Part shown: piece by piece, positions 17,901 to 24,787 of the stretch
Position numbering within the stretch: the first letter of the stretch is position 1
How the letters are laid out: each line of letters starts with the position of its first letter
NCBI GenBank assembly: GCA_003153775.1
Contig: PMBI01000046.1
Coordinates: forward strand, 1-64,000
Source: Syntrophaceae bacterium
GTDB taxonomy: Bacteria > Desulfobacterota > Syntrophia > Syntrophales > UBA2185
Reading direction: 5' to 3'
DNA: 64,000 bases
The notes under the pieces: model-generated
Databases searched by the model: none
What the model saw: only the letters and a program-made list of their open reading frames with translations
Told to the model about the DNA's origin: nothing
Made by a program: the position numbers and the translations under genes

Positions 17901-18043
17901 ACTTCGAAGGCACGGGCGTTGGTCTCGCCATAATCCAGCGCGCCGTCCACATCCATGGTGGGCGTGTATGGGCGGAAGGCAAAGTAGATGAGGGGGCCAC
18001 GTTCTTTTTTTCACTGCCTTTATCATACACACGCACAAGATGA
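14987..18043 (+). CDS. Membrane sensor histidine kinase, dCache-HAMP-PAS-PAS-PAS-HisKA-HATPase
   Basis: 1018 aa from ATG 14987, chosen for the GGGAG site 8 bp upstream; in-frame starts at 14957 (TTG) and 14975 lack one. In order: TM helix (~residues 17-37), periplasmic double-Cache-like sensor (to ~285), second TM, HAMP, three PAS domains each ending in a DITER/DITDR signature, HisKA with SHDLRAPLRAID (phospho-acceptor His803), and HATPase_c with NLLGNAVKF, DNGVGFD and GTGVGLAI. It probably senses an extracytoplasmic small ligand plus internal signals. No response regulator is adjacent, so the partner is unknown. Its stop codon overlaps a dsrP-end fragment, indicating the gene arrived by recombination. 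Confidence 0.92.
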   Translation: MSLPHERKGRSIQSRLILLLLLILIPVLAIQSYMYYDSYQTRRTSELQANLEIARLLAKAFESFVQDVIHQELAIGVAITSSQPMPSRDITRLLGTSRDDVAVRDFTWINPKGVAIYSSNPAMIGINYGDRSYFREIVNGRDWMVGELVIAKSTGEPVFGISRGIRDGKGTLLGIVFASIIPEKLDAQLAVERSKGGGYAIVDNKGMLVYRYPAIEATWEERNWLKPYPEFGEALKGKEIATTVYAPYEGKNRLVGFTPISSVGWAASAGKREEDVTGPILSSIGKNALLFLFFSFAAFFVALAVSRKIASPVTALRNHALALGHGELPEQVKINHILEFQDLADAFNTMAEKVQAREMDLRESEKRERERAAELEAIFVAHNDATLVYDTEMNVRLVTPSFFTIYGFDPIGLNVREIIQRVSCRWLDGRPFKLEDQPTPRALAGEKVTGAIFAVKRADGTEAVVETSSGPILMGDHITGSVTVWQDITERKQAEENRRRSENRLNVLIENVKSGVALIDDAGKFGIVNPAFLLMFGLEDRETIKSINDQNWGDWQVFESDGTLLHVDEHPVRKVALTGKAVIDKLVGVRLPSGGDLVWMLISADPILRPDGSIESIICTYHDITDRRRAEEAQSALLKELQQAHEEAIRQRILLETVIGQMPIGLVVLDREGQTIVRNAKAEEMSQEPTYRDFFLHYHGTSKYRRDDGTFYQSEDLPAVRALRKGETIVAASMIFDAPDGRDVHLSINSTPLLDPEGRITGSVSVYWDITERKKAERAIAEHVAKLEEINKELESFSYSISHDLRAPLRAIDGYARMLLKKHGQEFDEDSMRKFNDIRSNAQMMGKLIDDILTLSRLGRAKMSVVDLEMEGIIKDLWKEQQHINPKRKMSLTIQSMPSGYGDRTLIKQVYANLLGNAVKFTKFKNPAQIEAGGYTDGNENVYYVKDNGVGFDMAYYDKLFGIFQRLHNNPDFEGTGVGLAIIQRAVHIHGGRVWAEGKVDEGATFFFSLPLSYTRTR

Positions 18044-18143
18044 AGTGGCCATCGCCATCGGCATCTGGACCATGGGGTTTCTGATTATCACGATGCTTTA
18101 CAAGATTCTTCTCTCCGTCCGGGAAGCGGCGGAACTGGATTAG
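18042..18143 (+). pseudogene. dsrP 3'-end fragment, copy 2
   Basis: 34 codons, reading EVAIAIGIWTMGFLII and onward to AAELD-stop, aligned with the last 34 codons of dsrP (14573-14674) with about 12 differences in 102 bp, mostly synonymous. There is no start codon or ribosome binding site. It begins inside the stop codon of the sensor kinase. The synonymous bias means it diverged as a functional dsrP before being truncated here. Confidence 0.88.
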
Positions 18144-18219
18144 ATGACTTGGCTGTAGTCATGTCCGAGTGATTTGTTCTTTCACACGAGATTTCAAATG
18201 CCAATCGTGATAATCAGAA
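18079..18219. repeat. 16-bp inverted repeat derived from dsrP sequence
   Basis: TTCTGATTATCACGAT at 18079-18094, inside dsrP-fragment copy 2, has its exact reverse complement at 18204-18219 in the noncoding DNA before the DUF5329-like gene. The arms are about 110 bp apart, and no T-run follows. It looks like a rearrangement scar rather than a terminator. Confidence 0.6.
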
Positions 18220-18295
18220 CGTGAAAAGGGCATTTGAATAAGTTCCATCCCGCATAATTAGTCGTGAGGGTTCGTCGCAATTTACAGAGGAAAAC

Positions 18296-18661
18296 ATGAA
18301 AAAAATATTGGTCACATCATTTGTAATCTTGGCGCTATTTTCCGTGGTGGTCAATGCACAAGATAATATTGAAAAAGAGAAAATCGAATTTTTAATATCT
18401 TCAGTTGAGAATTTAGAAGGGGCCAAATTTATTAGAAACGGCACAGAGCATGATGGCAAAGAAGCCGCAGATCATTTACGAATGAAACTTCAAAGCGATG
18501 TTGGTATGGTCCAAACCGCTGATGATTTTATAAGGCTGTGTGCTTCACAATCTTATATTTCGGGAGAACCGTATCTGATCAGATTACCTGGTGGGAAAAC
18601 CATAAAATCAGAACAATATTTTCGGGAAAAGCTAAAGGAGTATAATTCAACCGCAAAGTGA
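18296..18661 (+). CDS. Small secreted protein, DUF5329-like
   Basis: 121 aa. A cleavable signal peptide (MKKILVTSFVILALFSVVVNAQ) precedes a ~100-aa mature domain with the pattern KIEFLISSVENLEGAKFIRNG, AADHLRMKL and SGEPYLIR, which I recall from DUF5329 proteins of unknown function. A GAGGAAAAC site precedes ATG 18296. The gene is clearly more AT-rich than the dsr genes and lies between two dsrP-end fragments, so it is likely part of the same recombination history. No function can be assigned. Confidence 0.75.
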   Translation: MKKILVTSFVILALFSVVVNAQDNIEKEKIEFLISSVENLEGAKFIRNGTEHDGKEAADHLRMKLQSDVGMVQTADDFIRLCASQSYISGEPYLIRLPGGKTIKSEQYFREKLKEYNSTAK

Positions 18662-18761
18662 ATGCGCCTGACAACTGATTAAAGCTGACGGTTACTTTGG
18701 TTCACGCATCTTGCTTGTTCCGGCATGGTTAAGATCCTGGGCCGGGATCAAAAAAAGCGCG

Positions 18762-18902
18762 CCCCTTGGGCACATCACCCGCTACACCCCTACCAGGCCG
18801 GAAGTGGCAATAGCCATCGGCATCTGGGCCATGGGGTTTCTGATTATCACAGTGCTTTACAAGATTTTTCTCTCCGTCAGGGAGGCGGCGGAGCTGGATT
18901 AG
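18762..18902 (+). pseudogene. dsrP 3'-end fragment, copy 3, with 3' flank
   Basis: 47 codons from PLGHITRYTPTRPE to the AAELD stop, matching dsrP 14534-14674 with about 13 differences in 141 bp; only three change the amino acid (L to I, G to R, A to V). Similarity continues past the stop for some 85 bp, including a diverged counterpart (18942-18964, 16/23 to the tRNA tip) of the 14713-14735 element. An apparent 63-aa ORF from 18711 has no ribosome binding site and is not treated as a gene. The remaining ~210 bp to 19199 show no gene. Confidence 0.88.
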
Positions 18903-19199
18903 ATGTGTTGACGGTGCAGCTGTAATCAGACTGCATGTCTATTTGAGTACCGACATCAGCGCCATAGACATCAAGCTTGATCATAAACTTCTTCCTGTAC
19001 TCAATAATTCTTCAACTATGATAGGATGCTACATTCCAAACGGCAATAATAGATAGGCATCTTCTCCCTGATTATGATATGAAACACATCAGTACGATGA
19101 TGATTCACACCTAAGTGTTAAACAATGGCATGTTTGCGTAGCCCATTAGACGGACTTTGAGTCGCCTTATACAGACTGTATATTCTTAGGGAGACTAAC

Positions 19200-19979
19200 A
19201 TGCACTACATTGCAAAGACATTACTTGCTGATGCGGAAGCAGCTATTAACAAATCATTCATTCAGAACAAAATAAATCACAAAAATTTGCGTGGTACTCT
19301 GAGAGAGGATATCCTGCTTGCATTCATGGAAACTAGGCGCCCTTATTTCCTTGAGCCAGGAAAAGGTACGATAATCGACACAAGAGATCAGGAACAGTAC
19401 GAAGGGGAAGATGATGTTATCTTGTACGACAAAGAAATTACTCCTGCCATAAAAATATGCTCCCGTGGCACAAACGGAGTCTATCACTATAATGGAGTAC
19501 TTGGTAGAATAGAGGTCAAATCTAGTCTTGAGGCAGAGGACTACCTTCAGTTTGTTAAACGCAGCCAAGCTGTCGCTCAGTTCAGAGTTGATGTGCGTTC
19601 AGAACCCAAGGGAATAGAAGGAGCATATAATTATTTGTTTGGGTATGATTCAAGAGCAAAAGATAAGCACGAGATCATGCGTTTCTATGAAGCATGTCAA
19701 AAAAGTGGAATGGACCCGGTATCTGGAAAAGTTAGTATAATCTGTGTTCTTGGAAAAGGAATTTATAGACTGCACCATGACGGAAGACGTGGATTTTGGC
19801 AATGTGCAAGAGCGGATGAAACGAAGGCACAGCAATTGGTACGCTTTGTTGCAATGGTCAGTGAAATGTCTCTTCAATTACATATTAAGCGTATCGGCCG
19901 AATCGTTAAGGACTCTTTAGAAATTTCAATTGGCAATTTTTTGTGGGAACCCAATTGGGAAGAAGTTATATTGACCTAA
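19200..19979 (+). CDS. Hypothetical protein with PD-(D/E)XK-like motif (DUF6602-like)
   Basis: 259 aa. The segment EGEDDVILYDKE (residues 68-79) followed by VLGRIEVKSSL (100-110) fits a PD-(D/E)XK nuclease core with D71/D72, E105 and K107. The N-terminal helical part and this layout recall DUF6602 proteins, which often sit in defence or mobile regions. No methyltransferase, helicase or other partner is beside it, so it is an orphan. AGGGAG lies 8 bp before ATG 19200. A TTGAGT-16-TATATT promoter-like pair at 19157-19184 would leave almost no leader. Base composition is markedly AT-rich compared with its neighbours, a sign of transfer. Nuclease activity is inferred only. Confidence 0.6.
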   Translation: MHYIAKTLLADAEAAINKSFIQNKINHKNLRGTLREDILLAFMETRRPYFLEPGKGTIIDTRDQEQYEGEDDVILYDKEITPAIKICSRGTNGVYHYNGVLGRIEVKSSLEAEDYLQFVKRSQAVAQFRVDVRSEPKGIEGAYNYLFGYDSRAKDKHEIMRFYEACQKSGMDPVSGKVSIICVLGKGIYRLHHDGRRGFWQCARADETKAQQLVRFVAMVSEMSLQLHIKRIGRIVKDSLEISIGNFLWEPNWEEVILT

Positions 19980-20045
19980 CAATCAAATGCAGCGTACCGG
20001 TAAACCCGCCGCTTATTTGAGCTGTTACACCATTCATGAAATAAT

Positions 20046-20054
20046 TGGTATAAT
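20046..20054 (+). promoter_or_regulatory. Extended -10 promoter
   Basis: TGGTATAAT fits the extended -10 consensus TGnTATAAT perfectly. No convincing -35 box is needed or seen. Predicted transcription start is near 20061, about 40 nt before ATG 20102, and would drive the lipoprotein and the H1-like gene. Confidence 0.45.
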
Positions 20055-20101
20055 GTTTCCACAATGATCAAGGCGGGAGTTACATATTAGGGAGGTCTTT
20101 T

Positions 20102-20842
20102 ATGAGCGAACTTGAACGGAAGAACAGACATCATCACAAACCAACAAATATCGAAAGAGAGAAGGGCGGTTATATGTCAGGCATACTTTCTAAAGCCCTC
20201 CTGCTCATATTCATATTGGCCGGTCTCACTGCCTGCTCGCCCGCTGTCTATCACGTCAACCTGAAGTATGAGCCGGCGGGACAAATTCTGAAGCCGGAAA
20301 AAACCGGACCAGATATTGCTATTACAGTTGCCATGTTTAACGATATCCGAAAGGTCGATGACACGCTTGTCCTGGGCAGGGTTACGACTCTGGAGGGCGA
20401 CCGGATCCCCATTCTGCCAAGATATAATAAAGCGACCGATGCTGTGACTACAAGCGTCAGGGAATATCTTTTCAAGTCGGGCTACAACGTCTCAAAAGCC
20501 ATGCCCGTTTGGGACTTAAAGGAAGAAACGATCGGCAAAGACTGGGGGAGAATATTGATTGGCGGCAATATCGACGACCTCGAGATTATTTGCGCGAAAT
20601 CGTTCCCGGCGAAAACTTATCAAACTAAGATCAAACTAACCTTCCTCTTTGCCAATGTTCCTGATAAGAAAATATTTTATCGCGCAAGCGTGGAAAATAG
20701 CAATTCTCTGAAGGATGTTTCGTTTTCTGAAGAATTGTTGGAAAAGCAGATAAATGCAGTGCTTTCAGATGCTCTGGACAAAATGTTTAACGATCCGAAA
20801 ATGAAAAAGACAATCGAGGAAGGAGCCAAGATTAAGAAATAG
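20102..20842 (+). CDS. Putative outer-membrane-type lipoprotein
   Basis: 246 aa from ATG 20102, which has a good AGGGAGG site. An internal ATG at 20174 with GAAGGGCGG upstream would give a 222-aa protein starting directly with the lipoprotein signal MSGILSKALLLIFILAGLTAC (lipobox LTAC). The signal peptide favours the internal start and the ribosome binding site favours the outer one. The mature part has no domain I recognise by name; its layout (lipobox, ~190-aa soluble alpha/beta domain, KIFYRASVEN region) resembles YajG/LptE-like small lipoproteins, which is only an impression. Next gene 36 bp downstream. Confidence 0.65.
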   Translation: MSELERKNRHHHKPTNIEREKGGYMSGILSKALLLIFILAGLTACSPAVYHVNLKYEPAGQILKPEKTGPDIAITVAMFNDIRKVDDTLVLGRVTTLEGDRIPILPRYNKATDAVTTSVREYLFKSGYNVSKAMPVWDLKEETIGKDWGRILIGGNIDDLEIICAKSFPAKTYQTKIKLTFLFANVPDKKIFYRASVENSNSLKDVSFSEELLEKQINAVLSDALDKMFNDPKMKKTIEEGAKIKK

Positions 20843-20878
20843 TGTAACATGAATGAAGAGAAAGGAGGAAAACAGGCG

Positions 20879-21451
20879 ATGGCAAAGGCGTCTATCAGCA
20901 AAAAGAAACGGATTGCAAAGAAAAGTGTGAAGAAGGCGCAGGTAAAAAGCAAGAAGTCTGCGACGAAAAAAAATATAAAGAAAGCGGCGCCCAAGGGGAA
21001 GAAGCCGGTGGCGAAAAAGGCTGTGAAGAAGGCTGCACCGAAGACTGCAAAGCGGGTGGTAAAAAAAGCCGTGAAGAAGGCGGCGCCCAAGAAGAAAAAG
21101 CCGGCGGCAAAGAAGGCCGTGAAAAAAGCTGCACCGAAGACTGCAAAGCGGGCGGTAAAGAAAGCCATGAAGAAGGCAGCGCCCAAGAAGAAGCCGGTTG
21201 CGAAAAAGACAGTGAAAAGAGCGGCGCCAAAGATCGCAAAACCGGCGGTGAAAAAGCCTGTCGCGATAGCGCTACCAAAGCCCCAAGCACCGGTAGTAAG
21301 ACCGGAAGTAAAAGAAGAAATGAAGGCCACGGTTGTCGAGAAATCCCAATGGCCTGTATTGAAAAGCGGGCCACACCGGGAAGTGCAGGGAACCTGGGAA
21401 TTCTCGGTCAAGAATCCAAACATTGCCGCGCTTAGATTTTTGAAACTCTAA
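20879..21451 (+). CDS. Lysine/alanine-rich histone H1-like protein
   Basis: 190 aa from ATG 20879. An upstream in-frame ATG at 20849 was rejected because the AAAGGAGG ribosome binding site would then be coding. Residues ~1-135 consist of degenerate KKAAPK / VAKKAVKK repeats with almost only K, A, P, V and T, typical of bacterial H1/AlgP-like nucleoid proteins. The last ~30 residues (VQGTWEFSVKNPNIAALRFLKL) are a distinct globular-looking tail. It is expected to bind DNA or RNA non-specifically. The repeat DNA itself contains near-identical units prone to length change. Confidence 0.8.
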   Translation: MAKASISKKKRIAKKSVKKAQVKSKKSATKKNIKKAAPKGKKPVAKKAVKKAAPKTAKRVVKKAVKKAAPKKKKPAAKKAVKKAAPKTAKRAVKKAMKKAAPKKKPVAKKTVKRAAPKIAKPAVKKPVAIALPKPQAPVVRPEVKEEMKATVVEKSQWPVLKSGPHREVQGTWEFSVKNPNIAALRFLKL

Positions 21452-21723
21452 TAAAAAGAGATACGACCGGCAAGCACATAATGATCACCAGGTAAGCGGT
21501 TTGCATAGCTTGTCAGGCCTGCAACGGGACTCATTCATATCTGCGGTGTAGTTTGGCACATGTGAAACCGGCCAACCAAAATCTGCACCCGGCCATTTCC
21601 TTTGCCTTAGTATGCATGTTCTTGCCTGCAGCTTGGGAATTTCTGTTGCTTCAAGACGGAAAATCTGTAAAGCTCCATCCATCGGCGCCTTCCCACTGTC
21701 TCGGCCAGGGTATTATAAGTGTC

Positions 21724-22437
21724 ATGAAAAAAGATATTAGAGACAAGTTCCATAGATCAAACTTCGATTTCATCATCAGGAAGATTCCGTTTTTGTCCTG
21801 CCTGTCGGAAGATGAATTAGCCGATCTGAGGAAGGATGTTGTCGATAAACACTTTAAGAAAAATCAGGTCATCCTGCACGAAGAGGATACCCTCAACTAC
21901 CTCTACTTTGTCTATTCCGGGAAGGTGAAGGTCATTCAGCTCAGCGCGGAAGGACAGGAGAGGATCGTTGCCATTCGAAAGAGAGGAGAGTTCTTCGGCG
22001 AGATGGCCATACTCGACGGGATGACTGCGCCGGCAACGGTCGTTGCCATGGAGGAGACGAGCGTCGGATTCATCTCTGCAAGGGATTTTCAAAGCCGTCT
22101 GTTGCAAAACAGGAAAGTACTGATGGAGATTATTTCCATGCTCTGCTCACGGCTGAGAGAGGCATGGCTGATGCTCAAGGTGTTGAGCTTTGCCGGCGCA
22201 GAGCAGCGGATAAGAGTGGTGCTGAAAAATGTCAGCGACCAGTTCGGGGTCAAGGATCAGAGAGGAATAATCATCAACTTGAGACTCAGGCACAAGGACA
22301 TCGCCGAACTTGCAGCTACCGCGCGAGAAACAGTCACCCGCTCTCTCAAATGCTTTATTCAGTCGGAGGAGATTGAAATATTAGAAAACAAGTATATCCT
22401 TCTGAAGCCCGCCTTTTTCAAAAAGATCGATCTCTAA
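21724..22437 (+). CDS. Crp/Fnr-family transcriptional regulator
   Basis: 237 aa from ATG 21724; the longer in-frame ORF (from 21553) adds 57 residues unlike the family. The N-terminal cyclic-nucleotide-binding-like beta-roll (VILHEEDTLNYLYFVYSGKVKV, GEFFGEMAILDG) is followed by the dimerisation helix and a C-terminal HTH (HKDIAELAATARETVTRSLKCF). There is no N-terminal FNR cysteine cluster, so it is not a classical oxygen sensor. The effector is unknown; DNR/Crp-type ligands are possible. It is transcribed alone, convergent with the next gene. No strong ribosome binding site is visible. Confidence 0.88.
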   Translation: MKKDIRDKFHRSNFDFIIRKIPFLSCLSEDELADLRKDVVDKHFKKNQVILHEEDTLNYLYFVYSGKVKVIQLSAEGQERIVAIRKRGEFFGEMAILDGMTAPATVVAMEETSVGFISARDFQSRLLQNRKVLMEIISMLCSRLREAWLMLKVLSFAGAEQRIRVVLKNVSDQFGVKDQRGIIINLRLRHKDIAELAATARETVTRSLKCFIQSEEIEILENKYILLKPAFFKKIDL

Positions 22438-22456
22438 TAGTTCCCGGCAGCTATTC

Positions 22457-23383
22457 TCAGCACTGTTGCGCTTTCGTCTCTCCCGGCTTGAGCATCGCGT
22501 AGGCGAAACGCATCACCGGCGTAGGCACATTTTTCTCCGCGCCCATGCGCACAACGACGCCGATCAATGACTCAATTTCGGACGGTTTTCCGGCCTCCAC
22601 ATCACGCTGCATCGAGGGCTTTATGCCCGGTGCGCTGCTGTCAATGAAGGCTTGCGTTTTGGCGAGTATGTCGGCATCGAGTTTCACGCCCCTGGCCATA
22701 GCCACTGCCGCCACTTCGCCGATGGCCTCGCCGAGCAGAGCGCGCGCTTCCGGCACCGCGCGGTACTCGCCGAACGTCACGCGTGTCAGGCTGCCCATGG
22801 CGCTGACGGCTGAAATAAACACGAATTTTGTCCACAGGACCTTCAGGATATTATCGTTTATTTCAACTGCCGCGCCGGTTTCCTTAAGCAGGTCGCAGAC
22901 GGCAGTGAGCCGCGGTGTCGTCTTGCCGCTGAACTCTCCCAATGCGATGCGGCGAAACTCGCTGTACTGGCCGATCACTCCCGGCCCTTGGATTGCCGCG
23001 GAAAGCCAAGTGGCTCCGCCCAGCACGTGGTCCATTCCTACCACCTGGCCGATGCGGTCTGCCGCGTCTACGCCGTTCTGGAGTGGAACTACCGCCGTAT
23101 CCTTGCCGACCATGGGCTTGATCGCGTTTGCCGCTTCGTCGGTCTGATACGTCTTTGTGGCAAATATTATGAGATCAACCGGCCCGACGTCCGCAGGTTT
23201 GTCAGTTGCCTTGGCCTTCGAGACCTGGAAATCGCCGTGGACGCTCTTTATTTGCAGGCCTTTCGTGCGTATTGCCTGAAGATGCGCGCCACGGGCAATG
23301 AACGTCACATCCCTGCCTGCCTTCGCAAGCAGCCCTCCGTAGTATCCTCCGACTCCGCCTGTTCCCATGATTGCGATTTTCAT
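22457..23383 (-). CDS. panE: 2-dehydropantoate 2-reductase (ketopantoate reductase family)
   Basis: 308 aa. The N-terminal Rossmann motif IAIMGTGGVGGYYGGLLA binds NADPH. The central region has the family's PLQNGVDAAD and VLWTKFVFISAVSAMGSLTR with the catalytic-type Lys. The ATG at 23383 follows GGGAGG by 5 bp; a GTG six bases upstream overlaps that site. Reaction if orthologous: ketopantoate to pantoate in pantothenate/CoA synthesis. Many paralogs in this family reduce other 2-oxoacids, and no other pantothenate gene is here, so the symbol is a family-level assignment. Confidence 0.8.
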   Translation of the reverse strand: MKIAIMGTGGVGGYYGGLLAKAGRDVTFIARGAHLQAIRTKGLQIKSVHGDFQVSKAKATDKPADVGPVDLIIFATKTYQTDEAANAIKPMVGKDTAVVPLQNGVDAADRIGQVVGMDHVLGGATWLSAAIQGPGVIGQYSEFRRIALGEFSGKTTPRLTAVCDLLKETGAAVEINDNILKVLWTKFVFISAVSAMGSLTRVTFGEYRAVPEARALLGEAIGEVAAVAMARGVKLDADILAKTQAFIDSSAPGIKPSMQRDVEAGKPSEIESLIGVVVRMGAEKNVPTPVMRFAYAMLKPGETKAQQC

Positions 23384-23473
23384 ATGCACCTCCCGGATGA
23401 TTGACGACGATTAGATCGTATGAGTCATTGTAATATATAAATAATTTTTCACAAACAGAATTTTAGAACTTGA

Positions 23474-24220
23474 TTATACATTGAGCAGTCTTAAAATGTT
23501 GTTACACACGATATTTTCGAAATCCTCTTTCCTCAAGTTCATCCCCACTACTTCCTGAAGCTCGCCGCCGGGCGTACCGAAGGGGAAGTCGCTTCCGAAA
23601 ATAATTCTTCTGCTTCCATACCTCTCCAGGAATTGCCCGATCTCGCGCGCCGAAGCGAGCGCAGTATCTGCATGCACGGTTTCGTCATCCCAGACCCCTG
23701 AGTTGAAGAGTGCGGAAAAGCCGCCGTTAAGTGCCCCCATGTGGGGAATGATGACGGCGGTTCTGCCATTCACCCTTCTTATAAAAGAGCCGGTGTTCGC
23801 GAAGGACTCTTCAAGGACAATGGGAAGCTTAAGACGATATGCTTCCTGCAGGAATGTCTCGCAGAACGGATCATCATAATGGTAGACCGGTTCGTGTTCG
23901 TGGCGATGCCACTTGATTGCCTTATAGCCTTTCGTGAGCTCATTCTTCCGGAAGTCGTTCCATACAAAGTAGTAGGCAAAGAAATTCTCATGGGTCCGCT
24001 GGATGTCCAGTACATACTCATTAGCCTGCTGCCTGCAGGTGATCCAGGCGAAATTGTCCTTGAAGTCATAGTCGTACCGGTCGTAGATATCTTCGACCGG
24101 TGCAAAGAGGCATGCCCCCTGGATTTCCGCGGCATCAAGGTATCTCTTGATGTCCTCAAAAGGCAGATCGGAATTCTGGATGCCGCAGTGCATATGGGAA
24201 TCAATAATCTTCGCGCTCAT
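23474..24220 (-). CDS. Amidohydrolase-2 family metal-dependent hydrolase/decarboxylase
   Basis: 248 aa. TIM-barrel amidohydrolase_2 (PF04909 type). The N-terminal metal motif IDSHMHCG, an internal His-rich strand AIKWHRHEHEP, and the C-terminal GSDFPFGTPGGE, where the Asp completes the metal site, are all visible. Members hydrolyse lactones or amides, or decarboxylate aromatic acids (ACMSD-like). It is transcribed from the same strand as the PanE-like gene but separated by 90 bp. The substrate cannot be inferred from the context. Confidence 0.78.
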   Translation of the reverse strand: MSAKIIDSHMHCGIQNSDLPFEDIKRYLDAAEIQGACLFAPVEDIYDRYDYDFKDNFAWITCRQQANEYVLDIQRTHENFFAYYFVWNDFRKNELTKGYKAIKWHRHEHEPVYHYDDPFCETFLQEAYRLKLPIVLEESFANTGSFIRRVNGRTAVIIPHMGALNGGFSALFNSGVWDDETVHADTALASAREIGQFLERYGSRRIIFGSDFPFGTPGGELQEVVGMNLRKEDFENIVCNNILRLLNV

Positions 24221-24269
24221 CTATCATGTCCTTATATTCCACTTTGCATAAAGGGATGACAAAGAAGGC

Positions 24270-24317
24270 AAGAAAACGTAAAACCCCGTCCTCATGTGAA
24301 TTCGAGAAACGGGGTTT
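24270..24317 (-). terminator. Rho-independent terminator of the desulforedoxin/H1 gene
   Basis: Stem arms 24281-24289 (AAACCCCGT) and 24309-24317 (ACGGGGTTT) pair over 9 bp. On the minus strand the hairpin is followed by a T-rich tract at about 24270-24283. It lies 43 bp past the stop of the minus-strand gene 24360-24611. Confidence 0.6.
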
Positions 24318-24359
24318 CACGGTATTGCTGAAGATCACAATTATCAGACTTAATCTAAA

Positions 24360-24611
24360 TTACCTCTTTTTCTTGGCCTTGGCGGCAGGCTTTTTTACGG
24401 CCTTCTTCTTGGCGACTTTCTTTACTGCTTTTTTCTTCGCTTTCGCTGCGGGCTTTGCCTTCTTCTTCGCCTTGGCGGGGGCCTTGATTTTGACCATCTC
24501 CTCATCACAGCATATAAGTCCACCCACTGCACAGCCGCACTCTTCGTCTACGACGATGACCAAGTCGCATACTTCACACGTCAAATAATCTCCTTCTTTC
24601 AAAGTAGCCAT
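24360..24611 (-). CDS. Desulforedoxin-like domain fused to a lysine-rich H1-like tail
   Basis: 83 aa from ATG 24611 (GAGGAGG site 9 bp upstream; a GTG three codons earlier is less well placed). Residues 1-40 match desulforedoxin: C12 and C15 in YLTCEVC, adjacent C34-C35 in LICCDEEMV, the Fe(Cys)4 site of desulforedoxin and of desulfoferrodoxin N-termini. C25 and C27 are extra. Residues ~43-83 are almost pure K/A/P/V (KAKKKAKPAAKAKK), like the H1-type protein at 20879. The combination suggests a redox-active or metal-sensing domain tethered to nucleic acid; that role is inference. Confidence 0.82.
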   Translation of the reverse strand: MATLKEGDYLTCEVCDLVIVVDEECGCAVGGLICCDEEMVKIKAPAKAKKKAKPAAKAKKKAVKKVAKKKAVKKPAAKAKKKR

Positions 24612-24787
24612 TCTCTTCACCCTCCTCTAAGATTGTTTTTTCCCGGTCCCAGCGAGACCGGTTTAGTCGTCATGTATAAATTATTTTATAATACGAATGA
24701 TGATTGTCAAGACATTATGCAATTTATTTTTCCGGGTGAATGTCCTGTCGGCCGACGGAATCGACGAAGCATGTAAAAAGTATTCCG

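Noticed and set aside
18711-18902. 63-aa ORF read as an independent small membrane protein
   Set aside because: Its last 47 codons are a diverged dsrP end, the start lacks a ribosome binding site, and the N-terminal part is unrelated filler; treated as a gene fragment.
21000-21240. Repeat array that might be CRISPR-like
   Set aside because: The periodic DNA is the coding repeat of the lysine-rich protein, without uniform repeats and unique spacers; no cas genes in the window.
20895-21423. Long minus-strand ORFs opposite the H1-like gene
   Set aside because: They are shadows of the K/A repeat (reading as F/S/L-rich repeats) and have no start signals.
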